Assembly (NCBI GenBank): GCA_038373865.1
Contig: JAXGGA010002173.1
Location: 1-64,000 of the forward strand
Direction: 5' to 3'
DNA length: 64,000 bases
From: Uloborus plumipes
Taxonomy: Eukaryota > Arthropoda > Arachnida > Araneae > Uloboridae
In this document: positions 24,457-35,027 of the stretch, in pieces
How positions within the stretch are numbered: the first letter of the stretch is position 1
Layout: the number at the start of each line of letters is the position of its first letter
The notes under the pieces: generated by a model
What the model was told of the DNA's origin: nothing
Database searches by the model: none
What the model saw: the letters and a program-made list of their open reading frames with translations, nothing else
Program-made: the position numbers and the translations under genes

Positions 24457-27400
24457 CACTCTTAAAACTGTGCTTCTGAAATAAGAGGCACATTTTGAAT
24501 TTTTGTGCCTCTGAAAATTAAGCGGCACATTTAAAATGAAAGGCACTGTTTGTGCCTCTGAAATTAAGAGGCACATACCGTGCCTTTGATTTTAGATTTC
24601 AGTGCCTTATATTTGAGAACGTTTGTGTCTCTGATTTTAGATTTCAGTGCCTTATATTTGAGAACGTTTGTGCCTCTGATTTTTGATTTCAGTGCCTTAC
24701 ATTTAAAAGGATTTGTGCCTCTTATAGGTTTATAATAATAATAATGGTTTATTAAGGAGAATTTCAACGTTAGTTTATAGTAACTTCTTAATTTCTTACC
24801 CCAGTGCTTGCATGTTTTAAACTTTTTTTTAGGTTTTAATTCGTCATGACACATTAATTAGAGATATCAAAACAAAATGTTTCCCAAAGAATATAAAAAT
24901 CTTGTGCATAATACTTTATTTCAAACATTTTCTGATTTGATTGTTGTATAAGCTCTTATTTTCGCTAATCTTGTCAACAGAACTGAAAATTGGACAAGAT
25001 GAGAAAAAAAATGCTATTAAGCTTCAGTTTTTGCCATTGTACGACATAGCAAAAATAAGTACTTCATAACAAATTGTCAGTTTGATCCTGAAACAAAGGT
25101 AGTCTTACATGATTGAATTTATTCAATTTTAATTAAAAGGTAACTTTTTGAAAGACAATATTGAGAATGGGAACAAAACAAGGTATTTCAACTATTTTTA
25201 GTTTTAGTTGCTTTAGTATAAAATTTATTAAATGTAATAAATGGAAATGCTATAAAACATAGAGTGATGTTAACCTTTTATGCAAAATAGTATCTTTTTA
25301 GGGAGAACAAACACTTGATGTTTTATAATGCTGTAGTTTCAAATTTAGTTATTACGTACAGAATAATAACCGATCATTCCATGCAATCTCGATAAAAATT
25401 TCAAGATTCCTTAAATCACATCTAAACACATTTAAACTTCTGTTACAATTCAAAAACATCATAACAGTTTTTTATAACTACGAACATGTCATACGGATCC
25501 AAAAAATGATTTAAATTGATCACTGAGTACTCGGCCTGCTAAAGAAAAATTGTTTGACGAACAAATTTCACTAAAAGTTGTATTTTTGTGTAATAAAATC
25601 TCATTAAAAGATAACAAGTTCAGTAAAGTCAACTGAATCTCGTGATAAAGTATTTTACCATAATAAAGGTCACATGAAAATTGACTAAGTTAAAATTTAT
25701 TAAATTTAATAAATAAATGCTGCGATACAGAAAATTAGTGAATTTATACTTTAATGCACAGAGGCAAAGTTTCTTTTATAAATATTTAGTTTTGAATCTG
25801 CAATTTCTACGAGAATAGTCTTTTTTTACTTATTTTTGCCGAAAAAAATAATATTATATTTTAACAAGTTCAACAAATTTATATTCAACTGAATCTTGTG
25901 AGAATTTATCAGATGCGTATTTGACGTGAGGCCGCCCTGGGCTTTTGAAACTGGCCGCCCCCCCCCCTTGAGGTGTTGAATTTCAAAGTTGTTAAAAAAA
26001 AAAAACTTTTTTATTTACTTGACATAAAATAAATTTTCAAGGTAAACCGTGCAAATCCCGGCCACACAGCTAGTTAAACATGAAATTGGTTGGTTGTTAA
26101 CAATCAGCCAATTGGTAAAAATTCGTCTTTTGGGAATCTCAACTTTTACTACTACAAATCTGCTCTTACATTATTATAAATCAACAACGAGGGAAACGAG
26201 AATATTTTGTTGGATCAATGTTAAGTCTATGGAACAGAATTCGTTTTAACGAGCAAGACCCGGTTTTAACGAACAATTTTTTCTGTATTGCAGTCTTTTT
26301 TTCTCATCTTTCTAGTCTTATTCCTGTCTTATTTTCTTTTCTTTTTTTTCCCCTGCGGTTCAATACTTTTGTATGAAAAATTCCACCAGCATTCCAGCGT
26401 TATTAAATAAAGAACAGTATTTAATTCAATTAATTGATGTAATTCTCGCTGCCGATCAGCCCTGCTGTCTAAAAAAAAAAGATCTTCACTTTGCATGGAA
26501 AAAGTGCCGCCCCCCCCCCAATCGTGCCGCCCTGTGCTATAGCCCATTAAGCCCATACGTAAATACGGCACTGGAATTTATACTTTATCATGATGAAGTA
26601 CTACGAAATATTATCAAATTGAGTTAAAATTAATTTTAAACTTTAAAAAAAATGCTAAATCATAACTTATTATTTAAAAAAAAATCCTACTATATTTTAA
26701 AAAGTAGTACAATAAATTTAAAGTCAACCGAATCTTGTGAGACAATATTTATCATAATAAAGCCCATGCAACTAAAAAATAATTACTTCTTTTGTCAATG
26801 GAGCTTTTTGCCGGAACAACAAACCGTATCAAATATCTAACATATTAAACCATTATGGCAAATGAGACTAAGATTTTAATTAAAATAACGCTGATAAATC
26901 ATAATAGAAATAAATTGGACGAGCTATTTTACATACCTGTCGTAGCACAAAATGTCAACATACAGCACAAAAAAGATCAGCAAAGGAGTATGTAGATTTT
27001 AAAAAATACACTAACACACTCTTTTGCTGCCCATTTTGTTATCGATGTTTCCATAGGTTTCCATTATTCTGCACAAAATGCACCCGACTGACTTTTCATT
27101 TGCCGTTTCTTCAAACGATGGATCTTGCAAAGGAAAGGCATGGAATGATCAAATTTCTACACTACAACTTGATTTTCGTTCCCTATTCTTACATCCGCAT
27201 CAAACAACAATGCAATATATAAAACTATTTCTCTCAAACTAATAATATTGCTTGAAAACGACGAAAGAATACATTTAATCCTGAATTTTTGCGATAACGA
27301 ACTTTCCGCCATCACCAGCATTGAAAATAAACATACGGGCCACGTGATCAGCTATAACCTCAAACCCAAAGCGTGAATAGACGATGTGCCGCTTAAAACT

Positions 27401-27593
27401 TGCGAAGTGAGAATTTAAAAGGCACGGCCGATTCAGTGTGCCTTTAAAAAGTTTTGCTTTCCTGTCCGTGCCGTTCATCTCGTTGTGCTTTGTATGTATC
27501 AAAGGCACCTAACGCTTTGTGCCTCTGATATGTAAGCAATATAGGGCACAATTCTCTTGTGCCTTACATATAAGCGGCACACTTTTAAGAGTG
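24457..27593. mobile_element. Unclassified 3.1 kb TIR element with GTGCC subterminal repeats
   Basis: Bounded by TA and inverted ends CACTCTTAAAACTGTGCTTC (left) and, reverse-complemented, CACTCTTAAAAGTGTGCCGC (right). Both subterminal regions (24480-24725 and about 27410-27580) are dense in GTGCCTCTGA / AGAGGCAC variants, partly as a 45-bp tandem repeat. A hAT element is nested at 25910. The 96-codon frame at 24564-24854 and the 77-codon frame at 27275-27508 arise wholly or partly from these repeats. No transposase was recognised, so it is probably non-autonomous. Confidence 0.65.
25910..26573. mobile_element. hAT element, TSD GAATTTAT
   Basis: 664 bp flanked by exact GAATTTAT (25902-25909 and 26574-26581). 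Ends are CAGATGCGTATTTGACGTGA at left and, inverted, CAGTGCCGTATTTACGTATG at right. It includes C-runs near 25961 and 26511. No transposase motifs are visible. It is nested within the 3.1 kb element, so it inserted later. Confidence 0.85.
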
Positions 27594-27599
27594 TACTGT

Positions 27600-28441
27600 A
27601 ACATTTCATATAATCATTCGACTTATATGTAAAAAACTTGCCGGGTACCCGGCTCTGCCCGGATTTCTGCCGCGTAATATGTGTTTCAGTGTAACTCATT
27701 CATACTTTTTTCAACATTATATACATAAATGGCTACTTCTGTAAACAATGGCTATTTTTCTGTCTGGATAACTTAAAAAAACTGCATTACATACCCCTAA
27801 ATACAAATGCAAGCTACAAATAATGTTTAGGTAAATAGGAATTGTTATAAGCTTGGTATATTAAAGTAAATATATATTTACAGTATCAATCGCACTGGAG
27901 TCAACCATTTCCAAATATTGCACGTTAAATAAGTCCCATTATTACAGTCTATATTCTTGCGATTCTATTTGTGAAAACTCAGTTGGGTAAAAACATCTGA
28001 TGTGATTAAGAAATTTTTTTGACTAGAAACACTTTCCATTTTCGATGTGTTGCCAAAATCAATTCCCTTTTTATTTACCCCGTTAGCGATTATTGGCACA
28101 GATGAATGTAAAAATCCTAAGAAAGCAATAAATTTCATACTTACTCCGGAGAAGCCTTAGTTCAAAATTTTCATTATGATCACTGTTAATATTGTTGTTG
28201 CAAGGCAACAAATTTTTTCAACAATGGACTGAAAATTTAATCATTTAATGGGGAAATTATATGAAATTTACTGTTTTTTATACTAACCTTTTAAAACTAA
28301 GTTTTTTAGAAATACATTATAGCTTATCCTGACTCCTGTTAATGTAGCTATCTACGGTGAAAAAATGGTTAAAATCGGTCCAGTAGTTTTGAAGATTACC
28401 CCGGACATACATACAAAAGTATAGTCATTTATGTATATAGA
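27600..28441 (-). mobile_element. Probable Helitron-related remnant
   Basis: The right end (28350-28441), read on minus, has the Helitron 5'-end style: TC, an AT-rich stretch, then a block with TTCAAAACTACTGGACCGAT. At the left, 27640-27670 has GCCGGGTACCCGGCTCTGCC, like Helitron 3' hairpins, but no CTAG terminus was seen. No protein fragment is visible. Class and limits are tentative. Confidence 0.4.
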
Positions 28442-28466
28442 TACAATTCCAACCACTGTATAATAT

Positions 28467-28766
28467 TGTCGCGTAGATGAAGTCAATGAATAGAGCACTT
28501 GTTAGTCTCAACTCGAGATGGTTTATTCTGACCAGGAATGAACGTTACATCCACTTATATACAATTTAGCAAAGTTCTAGAACATTCCAGACTCGGAAAG
28601 ATGCAGAAATTAATAGAACATTCGAGAACACAGTAGAAAGGAAATTATAATAAAACAAAGTCAATTCACCCTGGCTGGGGTTCGAACTCATGTTGTCCCG
28701 ATGGCAGGCGAGAACTCTACCACTGAGCCACCGTTATGCATGATTGAGAAGTAGAAGTTCGCTACA
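28467..28766 (-). repeat. Gypsy 3' LTR
   Basis: 300 bp, no difference from the 5' copy noticed by eye. It contains a tRNA-Gly-like segment at 28670-28740 (minus) with A-box-like TGGCTCAGTGG (28720-28730) and B-box-like GAGTTCGAACC (28679-28689). Confidence 0.95.
28670..28740 (-). other. tRNA-Gly(GCC)-like module inside the LTR
   Basis: Minus-strand sequence begins GCATAACGGTGGCTCAGTGG and continues with TAGAGTTCTCGCCTGCCAT, which closely follows the D arm and anticodon arm of tRNA-Gly(GCC). The anticodon stem can form (TCTCG with CGGGA). The T stem and acceptor stem do not pair, so this is not a functional tRNA gene. A-box and B-box elements are spaced about as in a tRNA (30 nt apart). The same module is in the other LTR at 30816-30886. 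Presumed tRNA-derived; it may provide a Pol III promoter. Confidence 0.7.
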
Positions 28767-28777
28767 TTTCCCCCTTC

Positions 28778-30493
28778 TTAGGAGGAATCAGCGTCCCGCT
28801 GTAATTTGGACTGACTTCGGGTAACAGGTCTCCTTGGACGATTAGGTGCTTTCGTATCATCTAGTTGTCTGTTTGGATCATAATAGGGTTTCATCCTCAG
28901 CACATGCACTACGTCTTTTCGACTTCGTCGCCGTCTGTTTTCCTCCAAACTTTGTACTTCGTATGTCACGTCAGATAAACGTCCGGTTATTCTGTAAGGA
29001 CCAAAATAGCGTCTCAGGAGTTTTTCGGAAAGTCCGACTTTTCGTACTGGAGTAAACACCCAAACTAAGTCACCGATATTGTAAGTGACTGGTCGATGCC
29101 CCTTATCGTACCGCCGCTTATCTGCCGCTTGAGATCTCAGAATGTGTAGTTTCGCTAGCTGTCGAGCTTCTTCAGCCCTGGTGATCAGTTGTTGGACGTA
29201 ATTATCGTCATAACTCCCTGTGTCGTGGGGAAGAATTACGTCGAGAGGGGTTTCGATATCTCGCCCATGTACAAGAAAGAAAGGGCTAAATCCCGTGGTG
29301 TCTTGTTTCGCTGAATTGTAGGCGAAAGTCACAAAAGGGAGGATGCTATCCCAGTTGCGTTGCTCGACGTCCACGTACATAGACAGCATATCTGCTAACG
29401 TTTTGTTGAATCTCTCGGTCAAGCCGTTGGTTTGTGGATGGTACGCAGTCGTGAGAAGATGAGACACCTGGCACAGTTGGTTGATGGTTTTCACTAGGTT
29501 AGATAAGAACGAACGTCCTCGATCACTTATCATTTCTTTCGGTGCCCCATGCTTTAGTATAATTTCTTCTACCAAAAACTGGGCGATTTCAGTGGCTTCA
29601 GCAGTTGGCAGAGCTTTGGTAACTGTGAATCGCGTCAAGTAGTCTGTACAAACGACAATCCACCGGTTTCCGTGTCGAGTGATTGGAAAGCGTCCTAGCA
29701 GATCTATTCCAATTTTTGCAAATGGTATGTCGGGGGGTTTTATTGGATGAAGTTGTCCTGATGGAAGTTGCGGCGGAGATTTCCGTCTTTGGCATTCTTT
29801 GCAGTGGGATACATATCGTCGCACGTTTCCATATAATCCCGGCCAATAGTATTTTCTTCTTATTCGGTCGTACGTTTTGGCAAACCCGAGATGGCCAGCG
29901 GTCGGGGCGTCGTGAAGACTCATCAGGATATCTCGGCGAAGTTGCTTCGGTACTACTAAAAGCCACTGTTGTCCCAAGGGATCATAGTTTTTCTTGTATA
30001 GGACATTGTTCCTCATTTCATAGCTTTGATGATCGTTTCCTCTCTCGAGAGTGTTGATTATAGTTCTCAAATGTTTATCCTTCAGCTGCTCCACTCTATA
30101 ATCTGTGATAGCTGCTAGGGAAGGAATCTCGTCACAATTTCCGTCTATCCCATCGTCGAGGGGTTTTCTTGATAAGCAATCAGCATCGGTCAAGTCTTTT
30201 TGAAACGTTGTCCAATCGGTTATCAAGTCTTCGTTGTTGTCAAACCACTGACGCGCCGTTCCGGAGAGATAAAATATAACGTTGGCCAGGCACATCTGTT
30301 CATCCCAATGGTTATAGGTGGCGATTCTTTGGAAGTCTTTCAACCACTTATTGGCATCCTGTTGACCGTCCCCAGAGAAAATACAAGGATTTCTCGGGAG
30401 CTGGTACGTCAGAATCGGCACTGGTGCACCACTAACAGGACTGGGACTGGCATCAGCAGTATTGTTCACTTCGGAGCTTTTTTCATCAGGCAT
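28778..30493 (-). CDS. Gypsy gag-integrase fusion protein
   Basis: 571 codons from the first ATG (30491-30493). The frame is open further up to 30610, next to the LTR, but without an ATG. The N-terminal ~100 residues are gag capsid-like (IFSGDGQQDANKWLKDF, ATYNHW, FYLSGTARQWF). At about position 30184 the frame jumps to ADCLSR, the segment that normally follows RNase H. Next is the integrase: HHCC zinc finger (H-x6-H ... CKEC), Asp in GIDLLGRF, Asp in ISDRGRSF, Glu in GLTERFN with DD35E spacing, then a GPY-type C-terminal module (RRYFGPYRI). Protease, RT and RNase H are missing. The fusion is in frame without stops, which is unusual for a random deletion. It could make a protein able to bind capsid and cut or join DNA; function is inference. 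Confidence 0.88.
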   Translation of the reverse strand: MPDEKSSEVNNTADASPSPVSGAPVPILTYQLPRNPCIFSGDGQQDANKWLKDFQRIATYNHWDEQMCLANVIFYLSGTARQWFDNNEDLITDWTTFQKDLTDADCLSRKPLDDGIDGNCDEIPSLAAITDYRVEQLKDKHLRTIINTLERGNDHQSYEMRNNVLYKKNYDPLGQQWLLVVPKQLRRDILMSLHDAPTAGHLGFAKTYDRIRRKYYWPGLYGNVRRYVSHCKECQRRKSPPQLPSGQLHPIKPPDIPFAKIGIDLLGRFPITRHGNRWIVVCTDYLTRFTVTKALPTAEATEIAQFLVEEIILKHGAPKEMISDRGRSFLSNLVKTINQLCQVSHLLTTAYHPQTNGLTERFNKTLADMLSMYVDVEQRNWDSILPFVTFAYNSAKQDTTGFSPFFLVHGRDIETPLDVILPHDTGSYDDNYVQQLITRAEEARQLAKLHILRSQAADKRRYDKGHRPVTYNIGDLVWVFTPVRKVGLSEKLLRRYFGPYRITGRLSDVTYEVQSLEENRRRRSRKDVVHVLRMKPYYDPNRQLDDTKAPNRPRRPVTRSQSKLQRDADSS

Positions 30494-30593
30494 TTTTCTT
30501 GAGCCCCTTTTTGTATCTGGGAACAGACCAAACTCTGGGACAAGTCCTTGAAGTCGCCGACTTGTGCGTTTTTCTTCCGTGGTAGCAATCGTA

Positions 30594-30609
30594 CCCGGCG
30601 CCTCCACCA
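30594..30609 (-). promoter_or_regulatory. Gypsy primer-binding site
   Basis: Immediately inside the 5' LTR, after three bases, the coding strand reads TGGTGGAGGCGCCGGG. It begins with TGG, complementary to the CCA tail of tRNAs, and resembles the 3' end of a tRNA-Ala type molecule. The tRNA assignment is tentative. It overlaps the 5' part of the open frame. Confidence 0.6.
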
Positions 30610-30612
30610 AAC

Positions 30613-30912
30613 TGTCGCGTAGATGAAGTCAATGAATAGAGCACTTGTTAGTCTCAACTCGAGATGGTTTATTCTGACCAGGAATGAACGTTACATCCAC
30701 TTATATACAATTTAGCAAAGTTCTAGAACATTCCAGACTCGGAAAGATGCAGAAATTAATAGAACATTCGAGAACACAGTAGAAAGGAAATTATAATAAA
30801 ACAAAGTCAATTCACCCTGGCTGGGGTTCGAACTCATGTTGTCCCGATGGCAGGCGAGAACTCTACCACTGAGCCACCGTTATGCATGATTGAGAAGTAG
30901 AAGTTCGCTACA
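30613..30912 (-). repeat. Gypsy 5' LTR
   Basis: Same 300-bp sequence as 28467-28766, offset 2146 bp. It carries the tRNA-like module with A box at 30866-30876 and B box at 30825-30835. Confidence 0.95.
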
Positions 30913-30916
30913 ATAT

Positions 30917-31744
30917 GAAAAAATGTTTCAATCCATCTATCTTTCTCGCAGGATCCCAGATAAGTAAATATCGGTCTAGATTCTGCCGAGTTATAAATCA
31001 CTCTTTTGAGACTCGTGGAGGGGGGGGGGGATGAGAGGTAGGTTTAAGCTGGAAACAAATGATTGAGGATTTCGTCCTAGTTGTGTTCATCAGCGTTCTC
31101 TGGATGCGATGTTGTTGATGTGGATTTGTTTTTGATGAATAAGTAGAAAGGGGGATTTCACGATCTCTGATCTTCCTCGCCATTAATCATTCAAATTTGT
31201 GTCGCCATTTTCGAACTGTATTCCGGTGCGGTAACTTAGGTTTGATGTTGAATGGATCGCTCAACTGTAACAACGGTAGCACATCTTGAAAGAAGAAGTA
31301 TTAAGGAAAACCAATGTTTTAAGTTCTTACCAAGTTTTTTTTTTTTTTTTTTTTTTTTTTTATGATTATGCCAGCGATGGCACGAAGCACAGTTCTGCCG
31401 AAGCACCAGATACCGAAGCTTCACTGCTGCACATATTGAAGTTTTAGCATTAAATGCATAATAAATTCACACAATTTGACACTATAACCCCATATGTTTT
31501 AATATTCTTAGTTTTAGGCAACATTTTTAGCTTACTGTATAATTTTAGAATTAATCTCACTAAAAACAGTGTTAATTTTAATTCAGGTAGTACCAGAAAA
31601 GAAGACATTTATAATATTTTATTGTCAAAAACTAATATGAAGCATTATATGGAATGCGAAAAGCATGTTCTATAGTTAAGTTGTTGTTAATGATAAAGCT
31701 AACTGAATATGATCAAATATTAAGTCAAAGAAAATTTAACTAGA
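30917..31744. other. No recognised gene
   Basis: AT-rich sequence with a G-run near 31020 and a poly-T of about 26 at 31335-31360. Small open frames only. Confidence 0.4.
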
Positions 31745-31975
31745 AATGAGCTGCTACTGTCTAATCTTTTATCGCAAAACCTTCCTCGCATCTGCGCATG
31801 CCTGAGGTCTCTTTGGATTTCCTCAAAATAGGGGGGAAATGCAAAGTAACATTCAACAGGAAGTAAGAAGCTAAAGCAAAGGCAAGTGCGTTTCGTTATC
31901 CTATCACCCCTTTTTCAAATGGAAGCGATCGTGACTGCCACGCGTGCAATACGCAGACAGACAGTATTTGCATTA
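31745..31975 (+). repeat. Diverged interspersed repeat, copy 2 of 3
   Basis: Shares the ACCTTCCTCGCATCTGCGCA block and the CAGACAGACAG block with 985-1335. Non-coding. Boundaries approximate. Confidence 0.5.
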
Positions 31976-32353
31976 CATTTTAATATTATTATAGATATCT
32001 TCACATTCTTAATTTAGAATTCTCAAAGTTTAGCTGAATTTGTTATAGTGATGAACTGCATTCTTTCTTACTCAACTTATCATTGAGTATTTATATTTTA
32101 AATAAAACATTTTATACATTTAGTTTTGGAACTGTTTATTTAAAAAAGAAATAAATTAAAAATAATAAAGTTTTTTCTTTAAAGTAGTAAATCAAACCGA
32201 AACTTAGTATCTTTCTTCGAAAGTGGATGTACAAGGAATTGGTACTCTCCTCATATTTTGCTTCATAAAAAATAAATAATGAAAATTCAGCTTCAATTTG
32301 CTTTTTGTTAATTTGCAGGATGTTTTTTTTTTTTTTTTTTTTTTTGTCCTGGA

Positions 32354-32950
32354 GGGTCATTTCATAGAAATGTCAACCTCAGCCGAAAAAAAAAAATACC
32401 GAAGTGAAAAAAGTGTCAAAAAATAAATAAATAAATAAAAATCATACAACATAAGAAGTTACAAAAATTGAAAAAGTATTGTAATTATCACTGAGATTAG
32501 CCATAATAAATAGTTAGTAGTGTGTTTACTGCTTGTTATTCAATGGTTACGTTAGTCACATTCCATCTTGAGTAAAAGTGACACTTAAGACTAAAAAAAA
32601 TTTTAATTTAATAAATGTATTTTATGTTTTTAAAAGAAAAACTTTACACTTTTTCAAATAATCATTCAATTTTTAACACTTGCTTAACTTTGAGAAATTT
32701 TTGCCGCACAACATGAGCATTCATTTTCAGGGTTGCAAAAATGTTACGTTAGTCACGCTGCTATTTTGGTTGAAAAAATATCTACTGTCAGTAATTTTGT
32801 TTTAAATTCTTGGCAGAAATGATACATGGATACCATGTACATTGTAAATCTACCATCATAACTAAAAAATATTTTTTATCCTTTAAGTTACAAGTCAAAA
32901 CAGTTACAAAATCAGCTCTGAATGTTACGTTAGTCACTATGGAATGACTC
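32354..32950. mobile_element. Unclassified TIR element with reiterated GTTACGTTAGTCAC
   Basis: About 0.6 kb with inverted ends GGGTCATTTCATAGAAATGT (left) and, reverse-complemented, GAGTCATTCCATAGTGACTA (right). The 14-mer GTTACGTTAGTCAC occurs three times in the same orientation (32546, 32744 and 32924), the last overlapping the right end. No protein. The design parallels the elements at 16876 and 49925. Confidence 0.55.
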
Positions 32951-34693
32951 TGGACTACTATTAAAAATCTTGATCAGTCTATATGGTATAATTGTGTGTG
33001 AAAGAACAATATTTTATGTAATTAAAATTTTAAAATGAATATTCACAACACAAAGTATTGTCAGCCAAAGAGGCCGAATCACACCTTTTGATTCGGCCAG
33101 GTCGAAGCTTCGTTTTATCTCTAATTAACACTCAAGTACTGCATGTACTCAAAAACTTTATGCATGTGTCATTTCTATTTGGTTCTCGCTCGTAGACTAC
33201 ATTAAAACAGAATGTCCCGATAAAATATACACACTTTTCTTTTTGCAATTTTTTTTGATTAAAAAAAATTGAATGATAAATTAGTACCAATCTGACATTA
33301 TGGGAGAAATGTTAACAAAATATAAAAATTATAAAGATAATGGATAATTCAAAATAACGTAAACATTAAAGCTGACTTTTTTCCTCTGATAACTCCTAAT
33401 TAATAGCAGTTTGCTTTACAATTCTAAATTTTGTGAAGATCCCTTTCTCGACTGTGAATTTCATGAACATTTATGATCATGGTCTTTCAACGAAGCCCGT
33501 TTTCCTGATGATCGTAAATGATATTTATGTAGGTTTTAGTGATTGCAAACTTTGTGAGAAATCCGGTTTTTATCAGCCGATTTAAAAAAAAAAAACCCTA
33601 CTATAACGGATGAGTTTTGCAATTTTTTTTTTTTTGAATAGGTTTGCTTTATTATAACCAAATTCTGAGATGAGCTATCTTAGACTTCCAAAAAAAGTCC
33701 TAAGCATATCCGTGAAAGTATTACGTAATTCACTAATTTTGTTTCAGCCACACTGTTTTAAAGATATGTGACACAAGTTTTAAGAGTCAATACATATCTA
33801 AAAATTGCTGTTGATTTTCAGCGTAATATTAATTAAATTTAAAATCTTACTGACATAATTCTCAACATTCATTGCTGTTATTCTTCAAATCCTTCGGAAA
33901 ATATAGTTTAATAAATTATGATCTTTGAAAGCATGCACTACACACTTAGTTTTTATTCGTAGCTTTCTAGAACCTAAAAATGTTCCAAAGCGCAATTTGG
34001 GAAAAAACTTACATAAACAGGCGAATCGAAAGATTGCAATCACGTTTAAACAGCAAATTTTCCCCTCAACTTAACTCGAGAACAATCAAGTTTCAGCAGC
34101 TACTTCTAAAATCGTAGAAAATAAGCAAAATGACCAAATCTTTGAGTCAATTTTCTCCTGGGGAATCGCCATTTTATTCAAGCAATTTGATGGAACATCA
34201 TGGACTTTTTTATTTGTTTGTTTTTTCGTTCCAGCGCAATCTCTCTTCCATGGGAGGTGTTCGGTAAGAATTGCTTTTCAAAGTGCCCAATTTGCTGACG
34301 TCACGAACCCCATCTGAGTGCGAGAGTACACGATGTCACACTCCCGTCCTCAATGAAGTAAATGAAGCGTAAATTTATAAAGATGGGACCGGATGAAATG
34401 TCTGAACACAGAAAATGTTCGTGGATTTTCGTAAAATTTGGGCAATTTTCGGAGTAAATAGACTGAGTTTCGCTGATATACGACGAATTTTTGGAACCTT
34501 TTGTGTAGGAATGAACATTTTGCTCAAATGAAACTAGTTTAGTTATCAGAAACATTTTATAGCAAACTAAGCAAAAAAGGTTGAATAAATTAACAAAATG
34601 AATAAATAAATAAAAATATAAATAAAATGAACAGAATAAATAAACCAATTTAATAAATAAATACTCCTCACATAAATATATATTAATTAAATT
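32951..34693. other. No recognised gene; one perfect hairpin
   Basis: AT-rich. At 33072-33098 GGCCGAATCA and its reverse complement flank a 7-nt loop, a perfect 10-bp hairpin. A palindromic TGACGTCA lies at 34296-34303. The 163-codon minus frame at 34301-34792 is the longest non-transposon frame in the window but matches nothing I know and overlaps a hAT end, so it is not called. Confidence 0.45.
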
Positions 34694-34698
34694 CAGTG

Positions 34699-34790
34699 AC
34701 GTACCTAGGGTTTCGTCGGGGTGGCTCTTGCCAGAGGCGCAACAGCCCAGGGAGCGGCATTTCGACCGATGAAAAAAGTTGTTAATGGCC
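34699..34790 (+). mobile_element. hAT terminal fragment
   Basis: Starts CAGTGACGTACCTAGGG, a common hAT end sequence, closely related to the ends of the complete element at 35028. No matching second end or target duplication was found. Confidence 0.5.
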
Positions 34791-35027
34791 AAAAAAAAAA
34801 CATCTTTTCGTTTTTTATTTGTAGAAAACTATTAAAAAAAACTGCAAAATAATCTACAATAAGGTAGTAAGATAAACTTCGTTAGAATGAGAAATAGAGT
34901 GATAGAACTAGAGTGAAAATAAATAAATAATAGTAATAATAAATAAATAAATAAATAAATAATAAAAATTACTAATTATAATTATTATTGGTTTTATTGA
35001 ATGAATGTGAAATGATGGGCTAGGAGA

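Larger units (their letters stand above)
28463..30916 (-). mobile_element. Ty3/gypsy LTR retrotransposon derivative (internally deleted)
   Basis: 300-bp LTRs (28467-28766 and 30613-30912) that look identical, start TGTAG and end CGACA on the coding strand, and are flanked by a 4-bp ATAT duplication. The order on minus is: 5' LTR, primer-binding site, one open frame, polypurine tract AAGAAGGGGGAAA (28767-28779), 3' LTR. The internal part is only 1.85 kb because most of gag, protease, reverse transcriptase and RNase H is deleted. Identical LTRs mean a very recent insertion, which needed RT from another element. Confidence 0.92.

Noticed and set aside
28670..28740. Functional tRNA-Gly gene
   Set aside because: T stem and acceptor stem do not pair; it is a tRNA-like part of an LTR, present in both LTRs.
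34301..34792. 163-codon minus-strand open frame
   Set aside because: Rich in Phe, Leu and Tyr, overlaps a hAT end and matches no family I recognise; a frame this long is plausible by chance in AT-rich sequence.
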